From NCBI GenBank assembly GCA_946699065.1, contig CAMPDV010001723.1, positions 1 to 64,000 of the forward strand: DNA of 64,000 bases. The letters are read 5' to 3'. Shown here piece by piece: positions 46,369 through 59,455 of this stretch (position 1 is its first letter; every line of letters starts with the position of its first letter). The DNA comes from Loxodes magnus (Eukaryota > Ciliophora > Karyorelictea > Loxodida > Loxodidae). The notes beneath the pieces were generated by a model. That model worked only from the letters and a program-made list of their open reading frames with translations. It was not told where the DNA came from and ran no database searches. A program made the translations under genes and the position numbers.

Positions 46369-49300
46369 ATGGAAAATTGCATTAAGAGTACAATAAGGGA
46401 TTTGAAATAAAGGTTAATCTCTTTATTATACTTTTATAGATAAATTTTTTCATAATAATTACTTATTTTCACTTTGGTTCAAATGAGTTTGATTAAGCTT
46501 TCTTCTTCATAAAATTTAAACCAAACTTGGATATCTAAGCATGACGGTTCAATTATGTCTGTATGTCCTAATGAATTCAACTGAGTAATTTACAAAGAAG
46601 GCAAGTGTGAATGTCAAGTAGGTTACTTCTGACATAAATATACTTAAATATGTTAGAAATGTTAAATTGATAAACGCATAGCTTGCGAAGCCAATTATGG
46701 TGACGAATATTACGTAGTTCGTTGTACTAAATGTGATAATGGTTATTCACTGTTTGGAGATTTTTTCTCTAAATGTGTTAGCAGCTGTCCTTAAGGATTT
46801 ATTAATAAAAGCAATAAATGTGAATGTCCTAGTGGAATGTATAGATTGATTGAAATGAGTAATGCTACAACTGTTCAATTATCCACGAAGAATGCCAGAA
46901 TTGTTCAATATCCTTATGAAAATAGACTCTTTATTGCACTAAGTGTCATTTAAATTTGTTGACAGTAGAAGGAACTTGTAAAGAGATAAATAATATAACT
47001 TGCCCTTACAATTAATTTTTAAAAACAAATGAAAAAATGTGTACAGGATGTGGGAGTGACTGCGGAAAATCACAAGAAGGCATTTACAATAAAACTTGCT
47101 TTTGTGGAAAATAAAACTATAATGATGAAAAATAAAACTAATGGTAATGTCTTGATAAATGTCCATAGAATTATACAGCATAATGAAATTATGCTGGAAA
47201 TTAAATTTGTGTATAATAAGAAAAACTATTAAATTATTATAATAGTGAGTTTTTAAATGCGTGCTCTAGTTAAGAAGGTATAGTTAAAAGTGGATAAATT
47301 TGCTAATGCGAAAATAAAACACATTTTTACGATGAAATATATTCCTTAATGCGAATAAGTTGGATAAACAAACGTATAAGGAACTTGTTGAGATTGTAAT
47401 AAATGAAGTCTAGATTGTAAATCATGTTCGAATAGATGAAATTGCTTTGAATGTCGAGAAAATAGTACTTTAAAAGGAAATAGATACATTTGTAATTAAA
47501 ATTATTGTGAAAATATATTTAACGAATGTGAATCATGCTTAGAAATACCTAACTGTACAAAATACAATAAAGATATGTGCACAATGTGTGAAGATGGATA
47601 TTTTTTAAATCAAAACTTAACATGTATCAACATAACTTAAGTCAAAGAAGGTTGTATATCTGGTGACTATGGAAGTTCTAGTACCTTTTATGAACCTTGG
47701 TGTAAAAAATGCGATATTAATTATAAATTATGCAACTAAACTTGCATATTAAAGGACTAAGAATGCATAGATTCTAATAATAATTAATATTTCTAAGATA
47801 ATGATCAAAATGATATTTACTAACCTTGCTTTTTCTTTATTCCGTATTGCAAATACTGTAACAACTCCTAATGTTTAGAATGTTTCGCAAATTATACATT
47901 GTATGATAATGGAAAATGTATCGAAGAAGAAAAAAATAAATCAGGCAATGATGAAGAAATTGAAAAAGATGAAAAAGAATTAAAATCCTAGAATAAAGTT
48001 CCTAATAATCTTTATGACTTAAATTTAACAAAATAATAAAAAATATTTATTTAAGATACTAAAAGGATTTCTTTATATATTATGTCTACTACTGCAGCCA
48101 TTGGATATACTTCTTTAATTATGAGTTCTGGATAATTTTCCTCTTGCTAATAATTTTGAATTGCTTAATGTTTAAACGAAATGATAAAATGTACTGGTCT
48201 TATTACTGTAATGATGCCTAATATTTTATAAGCTCTTTATCTAGTATATATTGATATTTAACGAGAAATTTTAGATTTTATTGGGTTAGATTTTAACTCT
48301 CATAAAGAATCTTAAACTAAAATACGATACAACTTATAGATCTAAAGTATCAATTCTGCTTCACTTTTCTCAAATGGACTTACTTAGCTTTTTGATATTT
48401 TACTATGTGTAATTATTTTCTATTTAATATGGCAATTAAAAAATGCTGAACTATTTTTGCTAAAATTTTTAAAGAACTTGTATAGAAATTATAGATATTC
48501 AGCCTTTATAAGATTAGGTATGAATATATCACTAGGATTAACGATTTCAGTTTTCCTTTAAATTAGATTTTCAAGTTTAGAAGACTTTTATGTTTCTCTG
48601 AACGTTTTCGTTTCTTATTTCCTTCTAGTAAGTTCTATAATACAGATTCTGATTATATTTTTTTGCTACATAGTGATTACTAAAATTAAGAAATTTCAAA
48701 AATTAGAATAAAATGATTTAAAATCTTAAATAGTAAATTAATAAAATTTAAAACTTAAAAAGGAAATTTTACAGAAATATAGCAGTTTATTTTGCGAACT
48801 TAAAGAGACTGACTCTAGTTAGATTTTATACTTTTATGTATTCTTCTTTATTAGAAGAGTAACTCTAGCCTTTATACTGATAATTTGTTAAGAATGGCCT
48901 GAACTTTAGATATCCCTGAGTTCTTTTTTATAATTGGTATGAATAAGTTATTTACTTAGATTTAGACCTTTGAAGGATAAATTTATACTAGTAATAAGCA
49001 TTATAAATGAGATTTGGATTTTTATTTTACTCCTTTAATTTTCATTTTATGTAAATAAAAATCCTAATAAGCTTGAAAGCTTCGCTTTTGTAATTGTGGT
49101 AATTACCATGCTCATTTTCATATTAAATTATCTCCTTGCTTTGATTCTAATAATCTATAATTTCATAAAGCAAAGAAAAAGTTTAAAAATAAGAAACTAG
49201 TAACAGTAAGTGACATTGGATTAAAACTTATTTTAAACTTAAGTATAAAATAGGGAAACATAAAGAACTGATAGAAGGAGAAGAAAAAAATCAAGAACAA

Positions 49301-49380
49301 GAGATACTTCAAATCAATAAAACAATTCTACTTTTATTTAGGAATCTCAAGTTGAAATTAAAAAGTAAAGAAGGAGATGA
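46369..49380 (+). CDS. Cysteine-rich membrane protein, member C: A-like ectodomain with a different C-terminal half
   Basis: Frame from ATG 46369 to TGA 49378, about 1003 residues, net in phase. The first 520 residues are almost identical in DNA to gene A. From about 47950 the sequence becomes unrelated to A and B at DNA level, although it again encodes a series of membrane segments (for example around 48075, 48400, 48520, 48610, 48840, 48980 and 49090) and a basic Gln/Arg-rich tail. Within the ectodomain there is one base fewer than A at about 46846 and 11 fewer at about 47335. The reading frame is therefore shifted between these points and restored after. One ectodomain Cys is also replaced (Arg at about 46685). 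It may be a recently damaged gene, or one with a replaced segment. The exchanged C-terminal module is the notable point. Confidence 0.75.
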
Positions 49381-52300
49381 GTTAATATACATAAATTTAA
49401 ACAATTTATACCTATCTTTAAATTATTAAGTCATATTAATTATTTATTAATGTTTTAATATTACTATTTATAAACTTAGTAACTAGTATGAGTAAAGATC
49501 TGGGCTTATCAATAGCTAAAAACAAGTAATTAAAGCCAGGTATAAAATTTCTTTGGTGGAACTTTATTACAAAATCTTTATTTTAAATTTAATAATTTTA
49601 CTATTTGATTGATATTTTACATAGCACAATTAAAATAATAAATAGCTAAAATTTAGTTTATTTTAAGTTCTCTCCTTTATTTAATTGTCATATGTTTTAA
49701 TTTTTCTAAAAGGTTATTTCTTAAATTTAGATATAATTTTATCTTCTTATTTATTTTATTTCTCAACTATGAAGGTTTTCAAGGATAAACTGTAAATCTA
49801 TAATTATTTTTAATTTATACTAGTTATAAGCCTTTAGCTTATTAGATTATTTACAGTGCTATTTCTTATTTTTCTTTTTCGCTTACAAGATATCTTATAA
49901 ACTTATAAATGGATTTTATTAAAATAATTATTATTTTCAACTGATTACTATCTAATTTTCTTTTGCCTTTTATTTATTATAAAAGATTTGCTTTAAATAA
50001 TAGCATGCATAGGATAAAATTTATTTAATTAAAGTTAAATATCTAGATTTTCTAGGCTTTTATTTAGTTTGAACAATTCTTTTATCTTTATACTTTTAGT
50101 AAATTTAGAGTTCTGAAGATTCTTAATTTTTATAAAATATCTTAATTGTTTAGCACCTCTTAATTATATCTATAATTAGCATTAAAACATTAGGAAGTAT
50201 AATTATTAAGATAGAATTTTAGCTTTTCTGTTTTATAAAAATTTTGATGATACCATGACAATTAAATACAACTATTTAAGTTCTACCTAAACTAAAATAA
50301 TGAATTTCTCTTATTAAATTAAAAAATAATTTGGAAAAGCAAAAAGTTAGTTTATCTATGGGATTTATTAATAGCTATTTTAAGAGCTATTAATTATTAT
50401 ATAATTAAATAGTTATCTTAAAACTTATTAGTGTTTCAAACTAGATAAATGATTTAAAATAAATCTAATTAAGCTGCTATAATCATAGATCTATTTTAAA
50501 ATGGTATTAAGGAAACAAAGGTAAAGATAAAGGCAATGAAATATAATGTTCATAACTTAACTTTATAAATAATTTTAGAAGGTATATCTAAAATAATTTT
50601 TAAGTTAGTGCTAGTAGCTTATAAACTATTTTATTTTAATTTAGTTATTTCTAGAAAAGTTATGATAGAAGAAGTTTTATTCCTTATAGACGAATTTTCT
50701 TTTATGATTATTAATAAATGAATGGTTTCAGGTATTATTTACAAATGACTTCTAGATATTATTAGTAAGTAGTTATTTTAAACTTAAATAAAAGAATCTG
50801 ATTGTATAATTTAATATTTATGATTTCCAGTTTAATAGCTTACTAAGGATTTATGATAAAAGTATTAACTCAGATAGATAACTATAGTTCATAATTACAT
50901 AAGAAATATCTAGCTAATATAAATTATTAGTCTAATACCTAAATAATAAATTTATTATACTAATAATTCTATTCCAATCATTTAGATTCTCACATCTCTA
51001 TTATTAACTAAACTCAAGATAATCCTTATTTTGCAATTCAGCTTTTATTTCATTCAAATCTTCTCTGCATCCTTTTATTTACTTAATTGCTCAAGACATT
51101 TGAAGATGTGAATTATAAGATTTTTAAAAATAGATAGATTAAATAAATAATTATTATAACTTAGCAGATATTATTACTACCAACTATCTAAAGCTTAACT
51201 AGCCATATCTATTTATCTATTTTTTATTTTAATTAAAGCTAAGATAAAAACTAGCAAATCTAGCTGCCTTTTAAAAATGAGGAAATATTAGTTACTCAGA
51301 ATCTTTTTATAAGGATAAGAATAATTCTATTTAATAATTAAACTATTTACTTTTCTTTACTAAGTTCTTTATACTTTTTTAAAATTTAAGATGCTTAAAT
51401 AAAAAGCTAAAGATTAATTAAAAATAGATTGCATCAAGTAGTTCAATGATATATCTTATAAGAAAATAAACTTATGAGGCAACTATAAAAGCCATTCATT
51501 AATTGTAAGTTAGATTCATTTCAATTTTATTAAATCCTAACTATTAATTTATTATATCTCTTAATTAAAGATATAACAAAACCATTTATATCAAGTTGGG
51601 CAGAACAAATATCTATCTATGTATATAATTTAAAAATTATAATACTCATTGTAGAAGAAATTAAAAAATAAAAAAGCAGAAGATTATGATATATCATTTA
51701 TAAAGAACTTAGTTTAAAATATATTAATACTTTTAATTTTAAGAATTATGTCACTTTAATTAGCACAGGATAAAATTAAAATAAGGCTATAATTTTGTTA
51801 TATTTTAAAGAATTGTTATTAAATTCTTCATTAAGCTGAATATAACTTTATTATGATATTTTATATATTTGTAAAGAATTTAATAATAGGATATTTATAG
51901 ACTTTCAGCTAGATTCACTAATTAATTTGGTATTTGGTATTTGGTATTTTCTATTTTAGTATTTCTTTTATCTTAATTGTAATAACTAGAATATAAACTC
52001 TTTAGATATATTCTAGTAGAAACTAGACTAATTTACTTTATAGTTAAATGTAGTATAAGAATAAAAGCTTATTAACTTTAACAATAATCTTAAATATAAT
52101 TAAGATAGACAAAATTTATATAGTTATAGCATAATAATAATCTTAACTCTTTCTATTTAATTTCTTACTAATCTTAAGTCTTTTAATTCAGATCTTAGTG
52201 AAAAATGCTTATAAAATATACTTACAAATCTTAAATTTAGTCCTATTAATATTTTAATTTTTAATATTTAGAAAGGAAGCACGTTGGATATTTTGCTTTA

Positions 52301-53637
52301 TGAAAAATAAAATTTTATTAATAATAGAAAACTTACATTCATTAATTTTAAATAAGACTCATTAAATCCATAAATTATTGCTATAGTTTAAAAGATTCTA
52401 TTTTTATTTAATAAGCTATTACAAAACCAAATATTTTTTATAAATGTTTCTTAAAATTAGCTTCTTATCCAGCAAATTAGAAGTGTGATAATATGAATAA
52501 ATAATTATATTTAGAGACTTTAAAATATCTTAATATATCTAAAGCTTTTATTTATTTTAAGTAATATTCTTAATTATAAATTCCTAATTTTATTATTTAA
52601 ATGGTTTATTGCTATGCTATTTTTTATTTCTTTCCATTGTTATTTTTATTGCATCATTTCTTTAAATTTTTCTCTTTATGTCTCTATTTTAACTTAACTT
52701 TCACAGGAGTTTCTATACATTCTTGTTTTTTATAATTATCTTATAATCCCCTACTTTATTGGATTTTGCATTGAGTTTATAATTTTTATAAGTACTTTTA
52801 AAAAAGCTATTTATATTTTTATTAATACTTATAACTATGAGAATCTCCAATTGTTTCATTATAGATTAAATTAAGTTTGTTTATCTAAAATATTCTTTAG
52901 ATACTCAAAAATTGTTCTTAGTCCAGAGATAAAGGGAAATGAAATCCTCCAATTTTTTATCTAATTTTTAATTCTTAAATATAAATTTTACTATTTCAAA
53001 TCTAGTTCTTAATACAATGAAACTTTTTTAATTAATTTTTCCCTTTGTGTATTATTTCCGAATTTTTTAGATTATTAACTAGGTGTACTAATACATACAT
53101 AATAGCTAAATTTATTTATTTATTTTATAAAGGTAGCAATCCTTCTTGATTTACTATCCTTTAAGTTTAAGATTAATCTTTATTATACTATTTTACTTTA
53201 ATTTTCATATGCATAAAGTCTCGGTAAGATTTAATTTATGACTTTAATTTTAATATGATGAAGCATCAAGTTTACTCTTCTTGCCAATTATCTAAAATTT
53301 GTTTAGATGTAAGATTAAGGTTAAGTAGTAATTTCCGAAATAAGAGAAATATTTCTATATGCTTTTATATCATGAAATAGTGCACATCATTTTTTAGTTT
53401 ATTTCTTCAATTAACCAAAGATAGTCTATTTTTAAATATAACTTCCTTAACACATTTAATCTTTATAATTTTCTAAAACTTTAGTATTGAAGAGGTAGAA
53501 ATATTATTTTTCATTTTAATTATTGAGAAAATAAAGTTTCTGGATCAAATTGGCTAAATTTTACTTTAATGTTTAATAAACTAAAATTGATAGCAGCAAA
53601 CTAAATAACGATAGCTTATATTTCTTAATCATTTTCT
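49381..53637. other. Long A+T-rich region, no supported gene
   Basis: The first 800 bases (from an ATG at about 49489, MSKDLGLSIAKNKQ) read as a hydrophobic, membrane-like frame. So do other frames in such T-rich DNA, and with no stop codons in this code openness proves nothing. A (GGTATTT)3 run lies at 51929-51950. I see no domain, LINE block or Cys-rich pattern. Confidence 0.45.
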
Positions 53638-53934
53638 AATTTATGAATTCTTAAATATGTAAACAACTATTACTTCTTCTTTCACTTTACTTTTCAAATT
53701 CACATAAGAATTTCTGAAGCAATTTATGAAAATTTTAAAGACTACAGATAAACCTTTTATTACATCTTATCATTAGTTGTAAAGTTATCGTTCATAAGAC
53801 TTATATTTATTATATAAGCTTTATCTATATTTAGTAATGCTTTTATTTGTTATAATATTAATTTATAATGAAAGAATTAAAAGTAATAGTTAAATTAGAT
53901 AAAATAAGTAATAAATATATAAATGAACAAAAAA

Positions 53935-54840
53935 ATGGTAGAAGGGTTCAAGAAAGGCTTTTATACCACCTCCTAAAAAGGGGAGAGAAAGTAAGAACCT
54001 TCATCTTTAACTCACACATCTTCTTCCTAGAAATAATCTTCTTCTCAAAACCTTCAAGAATAATAGACTCAACTAGAAACTTCCAGATCAACCACTAAAA
54101 TGGGACAAAAGCGTCAAAAGGCTACCCCGATGACACCAACTGAAGAGGAAGGACCTAGAAAGGTGCTGGTGACGCAAGAAGCAGCAGCAGTGCGAGAGTT
54201 TGCGATGCCACAGTTCCAGGAAGAACAGGCATAAATTTTAGTCGCATTCTCTGACCTGAAGGAGGAAGTAAAGAGGCTACGATTAGATAATAGAGCTCTA
54301 AAAAATCAAGTTACTGAGCTCAAGGAATGGAAAGAAAGCTTCTGGAAAGTCTACGATCGAGAGCAAAACACTTTCTTCAGGGAAATGGGATTGCTGCAGC
54401 AGAGAACAACTGTGCTTGAAGAGAACAGCAAGTAGTAACAGTAGTAGGAATTCAAAGTTAGGACAATTCAAGATCCAATGGACATAGAAGGAGCTACTAA
54501 TTTACCGAGGAGTTCGGACAAGAAATGAATTAGGAATAAACCAAGATGTTTTGTATGCAAACAAACTGGACATAAATATAGACAATGTTAGAAATTGAAA
54601 TTAATTAAATAATAGTGCTGAAATAGAAAATAATAAGAAAAATATTAGTACTAATATTAGGATAAAATTAGACGAGAATTCTGTAACTAATTTTATACGT
54701 CAGGAGGTCAAATCTACAAACCGAAGTGGTACATAATCCAAGGTGACTGAAGAAAGAGTTCTGAAGGGAGCTGGTTCCAGCCAGGTTATCAAACTGGTGC
54801 TGTGAACACGAGGTTGAAAGTCCTCCAAGTTCACTAAACT
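53935..54840 (+). CDS. LINE ORF1-type protein with CCHC knuckle (family 1), second composite copy
   Basis: Same frame and domain order as the ORF at 298. The differences are almost all substitutions, several of them silent or conservative (for example CFVCKQTGH for CFACKQTGH). The TGA codons at 54526 and at the three later sites are retained, which supports reading them as Trp. The 3' end is approximate. It has no reverse transcriptase partner within the unit. Confidence 0.75.
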
Positions 54841-55745
54841 CCAATTTAAAGTTTTTAATTTAGTAATATATATAGTAATAAATAACTAATTGAAATAAAA
54901 AAGATATTAAATTATAACTAGAAAATAAGCTTCTCATATTTAAATAGGAGAAAAGCCAAAATATATGCAAAAACTATCTAAATAAATTTAAGTTAGAATT
55001 ATATAATTTAAATTAATAAAAATAAGCATTCTCATTCTTAACTTACAGAGACTAGTTAAATAACAAAAATAGCAAAATTAAACATCCAAAGTTAATTATA
55101 TCTATAATCCATTAAAAATTAGTATCCTTAAATTTAAATAGGAAAGGTAGAAAATTATTATAAAATTTAAATAGAGAAAGGAGAGAGTTAATGAATAAGT
55201 TGAATAATAACAAACTTTATTAAGAAATAAAATAAATAAATATATAAAGGCTTTTAAATTAAATTTAACAATTGAAGGAAGATACATTAAAAGAATTAAA
55301 TGAGCGATAATTTATAAATATATTAATTAAAAGAATAAAATTTTCTATTAAAGATAAAATTATAAATAAATAGAATAATTAAATTTAAAAATAATAAATA
55401 TAAATGAGATTAAATATTTATAGAACAAATTTATAAAAATAAATAACTTCTATTGTTTAACATAACTAAAGCTAACTTTAAATTATATTATTATAAAGTA
55501 GGATTAATTATAATTTTATTTGTAAGATAAAGCTATTAATTTTGATAAATTAAGCTTATAAAAATAAATATAAATAAACAATTACTAAATCAATAAAAGA
55601 AACATTAAGGAATAGAATAAATAGCAACTCTAAATAAATATTAAATCCATAAATTATTAACTTATAATTAAAATTTTAAAAAGTAAGATTGAAGCTTAAA
55701 GATTTAATTGTGAGAGAATAAATATTTATTATTATATTATATAAA

Positions 55746-56604
55746 ATGGCTTCTAAGAAATAACAGAACTTTGAACAAAACATTTAAACAGGAAAATTCT
55801 CTAAAAACAAAAAACCGAAATAATTACAATGAGTAAAAGTGAGAAATATGATTGATATGACGAACATTAACTACTTGGAAATCCAGAATTAAAAAAACTT
55901 CAGACACAAACTCAAATAGAAATATTATCTAAGTCATTAAAAGAGTTTATGTTTAAAAATAGATACCTCACTGATAAAGTAGAAAAATTAGAAAAACTAA
56001 TAACGTCTTTACTTGAGAAACAATATTAATAATCATAAGAAATAGAAAACAAACTGGAACAAAGAATTCTTTAAATTTAATAATAAATTCAGGTAACGCC
56101 ATTTTCGTTTTAACATAATTAATCAGATCTTATGGAAATAGAAAATGAAGCATCAAATTAAAATAAACAGTAAACGTTTATTTAAAATAAGTAGTAAATT
56201 TAAATTAAATAAGTGTTACAGGAATAATAGTTTAAAAGAAGAATAAAATGCTACGTGTGCAATAAATAACACCAATGAAAATAATGCTACTAACTAAGCG
56301 AAATTTAAAGAAAGAATAAATAAGATATTTTTAGAAAACTATTTAGGATATATCCAACATAAAGCGGAAATATTTATTGAAAAAAATTCTTTAATTCAAA
56401 TCTTAATCCTTGGAGAAATAATTAGGAACGCTAAGTGCAAGACCAAAACTATTCCGAATATTAAAGGATGGTGCACTAATGAAGTGCTACACCGCCTAAC
56501 TAAGCCTAGTAGAAATTCAAGACAAACTAATAGAGACAAGCTGATAGAATAGGTCAGATGGCTGACTACTATGGCTTTAACAAAGCTTTTTAACTTTTAA
56601 CTTT
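55746..56604 (+). CDS. LINE ORF1-type protein, family 2, open from MSKSEKYD
   Basis: From ATG 55829 one frame runs through MSKSEKYDWYDEHQ, a coiled coil (LTDKVEKLEKLITSLLEK), MEIENEASNQNKQQ, and the knuckle CYVCNKQHQWEYC at 56249 (CX2CX3HX4C, one residue shorter than family 1). It then runs through a long Gln/Asn/Arg-rich tail (SGNIYWKKFFNSNLNPW, QADRIGQMADYYGFNKAF) to the TTTTAAC tail. Trp is TGA at four places. The upstream ATG at 55746 opens the MASKKQQNFEQN block, which is one base out of register with the rest, unlike the minus-strand copy where it is in phase. The termination codon is unclear; the frame reaches the repeat tail. Confidence 0.7.
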
Positions 56605-56605
56605 T

Positions 56606-57488
56606 AATATTAGAAGTTTGTGTGTTGATATTGTTTTCGTCTAATATAGCATTATATAGTTGGGATAAAGAAGAGAGAAGAAACCTATTAGAAGGTTATG
56701 ATTTGTTTGGATATTTAATAATAGTATGAAGTTCTATAATATCATTAGTAGGATTAATCATATTCATTTATGCTCTAGTTATGGATATCATTACTGAGTA
56801 TAAGAAAAGAAAATCTTTATCCCAAATTCAGCATTCTGATGCCACTTCTAAGACTAACTAAAATAGACTCAGTGATAGAGATTATATTTTTACTACTGTT
56901 AATGCTACTTAAAGACAAAACATTAGTGATATACTAAATGCAACCTCTAACTAAGAAGCAAACGAAATTAATTCATCAGATTTATAAAAGAAGAAGATAA
57001 AAGGTGAGTCAAAATAAACTTAAAAGGAATCATAAAATTAAATTTTAAAGCATGAAAACAAAGAAATCCATCAAATTAGGCATAAAAAAGAAAGACATTT
57101 ATGCAAAATAGACTAAGTAAAATTTGATGAGCACCATTTACTAGAATGTAGAGACGAGAAAGTTCGTTCAATAGTAAAGAAATTAGCAAGGAAAATTTAG
57201 CAAATATTAAAAGAAAATAATATAAGAATGTAGTAAAATAGCATATCTCTACTAATTCTATATAAAGACGACTTAACTATAGCATCTTCATTAAATTTAG
57301 ATATAAACTCAATCATTTTTAGAAAAATATAATCTTTGTTTTTGAAAGAAGTAAGGAAGTTTTGGAGTTCACTATTCAAGATAAATAAATCCTTTGTGAT
57401 AAAGTTTTGGAAGAAAAGTCATAAACGAAACGAGATGATATCAAGTATTATTTTTAGTATTCTTAATGAGAATGGATTTAAAGTCTGA
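56606..57488 (+). pseudogene. Receptor family member D, 3' fragment only
   Basis: Begins in the middle of the seventh membrane segment (LEVCVLILFSSNIALYSW) directly after the composite repeat. It continues in one frame through the last membrane segment and the whole cytosolic tail to TGA 57486, aligned with the stops of A and B. About 295 codons survive and roughly three quarters of the gene are missing. The remaining frame is undamaged, so truncation is probably recent. Its tail is closer to B than to A (KKIKGESKQ, KIDQVKFDEHH). Confidence 0.85.
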
Positions 57489-59455
57489 TAAATTTTAAAC
57501 ATAAATATTTAGAGCTTACTAAAATTTAAATAATAAAGATATAATTTTTATTAAATCTAGCTTTAATTTATAATTCTAAGCATTCTTTTGAAATTGTTGG
57601 TTAATAAGAATAATTATTAACCCTTAGTAAATATTAATTATTCATAAAATGCTTATATAAACTTAATATTTAATAAGTTAACTTCTTAAATTTTCTCAAA
57701 GGTTATTGTTAAATAGATAGCTAACTCATATATCTGTGCTAAGGTACATTATAATTGATATTAATTTTAAAATTTGATTCTTAATTAAAATCTAAAGTTC
57801 TTCAATTATCTTTCATTGTTATAATTTTAAATTTTATTAAGAACTTCGTGCCTTTTTGTCTGTTTAATCTTTTTGGCCACAAACTAAAATTTTAGTGATT
57901 AGATAATAAATAAAAAGGAAGTCTCTTAAATCTTTATTACTAAATAAGTTTATCTTCTCTAATTATCATTTTATATCTAACTTGCTACATTTATTTATAA
58001 AGCTTTTCCTTATTCTAACTAGTTAGATTTAGAACTTTAACTTTTAATATTTTCTTTAATTGTTGTGAAATTTAAATTTATTGTAGAGCTAAAAAACTAA
58101 TTTTAGTTGCTTTTAAAAAGCTTATTAATCTTTATAGCCTTTTTATAGGAATTTTCTTTAAATAGAAGTTTTAGAGTAAAGTTCGTTAAATTTTAGTAAA
58201 TTGTAAATTTATTTATCCAGATAGTAGAAACTCTGAAATAGTAAATGAATTATAAAGTTTAAATTTAAGAAGAGTAATAAATTGAAAATTCTTAAAGTTT
58301 GAGTAAATATAGGATTTAAGTGTTAATTCATATAAAGCATGCTAATATCTATTTAGATAGTATATTAATGCAATTCATTTCTATTCTCTTTATTACTAAC
58401 TAAGTTAGTTATTATTAGTTCTCATTAATACTTGTTATAATAAGTGTATATTACATTTAAATAAGCTAGATCTACTTGATTAACTAATAACTAAAGACTT
58501 TAGAAATATAATAAAGAAACTGGTATTTGGATTATAAATATGGATAGATTAGGTTATATTAAAGCATATCATATGTATAAATGTGTAAATAATAAAATTT
58601 AAAGTCCTTGAAGAATTATTTTAATTGTTTTGTCATAAAAAAGAAATGCCATGTTAAATATATCAAAGGATTTATCTTTTATTTAAACATTTTTTGCTTA
58701 ATTGGCTTTAAAATAAAAATTAAATTTTATAAATAAGTAAGTTTATAAAAGTGATCACAGATACTTAAGCAGCAACTAATAATAAACTTAAATTAGTTAA
58801 CCACTTAGACTAAATCTTAGAGGGATATGATTACTAAGAGTATATTTATTACATCTTTTTTAATAAAATAATAAATTCTTAATATTTTAGGTTTTAAATA
58901 ATTTAATACTAATAATAAATAACCAAGCACAATCTGTAATAAGCTTAGCTATATTAATTCTAGAAATATTATAAAATAATCTTTAAATTAAGCATACATA
59001 ACTATTAAAGATAATTAACTTAATTAAAGAACAAATAATTACAAAAGAATGTGCAAATCCTTCGAGTCTGGTAAATTAAATTATTATTAATCCATAAGCA
59101 TCCATTATAGTTTTGTAGTCATTTCAGTTTACCAAATTTATTTGACTCTTTAACTTTAAGATAATCAAATAAATTATAAAACTTTTATTGTTCACATCTT
59201 TCGAGTAAAAATGATTTAACTACTATATAATTTAATAAAATATTTATCATTTAACTAAAGATTGTATTATTTAATTGTCTTTCTTAAATATTTTTAATAT
59301 CTTTTATCTTATTTAAGTTTATCTCAGCTATTTATTTTTTATAACAAGTTTTCCTCTTACATTAGATAAAGAAACTCTTTAAAATATTAAAAGATTTATT
59401 TCTATATATATTTTTTAATAAAAATGTTTAAAGATTTACTATCTCTATTTTCAGC
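57489..59455. other. A+T-rich 3' flank of fragment D, paralogous to the flank of B
   Basis: No gene. Aligns in patches with 23646-26444 (see the shared blocks given there), ending at homologous minus-strand LINE ORF1 copies in both places. Confidence 0.55.

Larger units (their letters stand above)
53638..56605 (+). repeat. Composite LINE-like repeat, copy 2
   Basis: Collinear with 1-2965 at a constant offset of 53637 for most of its length. It ends in CTTTTTAACTTTTAACTTTTAA and then passes straight into the 3' part of a receptor gene (56606). Left of 53638 the sequence is ordinary A+T-rich DNA without the missing 5' part of that receptor, so a simple insertion into an intact gene does not explain the junction. 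Deletion or rearrangement must be involved. Confidence 0.8.

Noticed and set aside
49489-50270. Long hydrophobic + strand frame after receptor C.
   Set aside because: Any frame of T-rich DNA gives such output when no codon is a stop; no conserved block or paralogue supports it.
51929-51950. (GGTATTT)3 as an internal telomere-like repeat.
   Set aside because: Only three units and not of the known ciliate telomere types; treated as a chance microsatellite.
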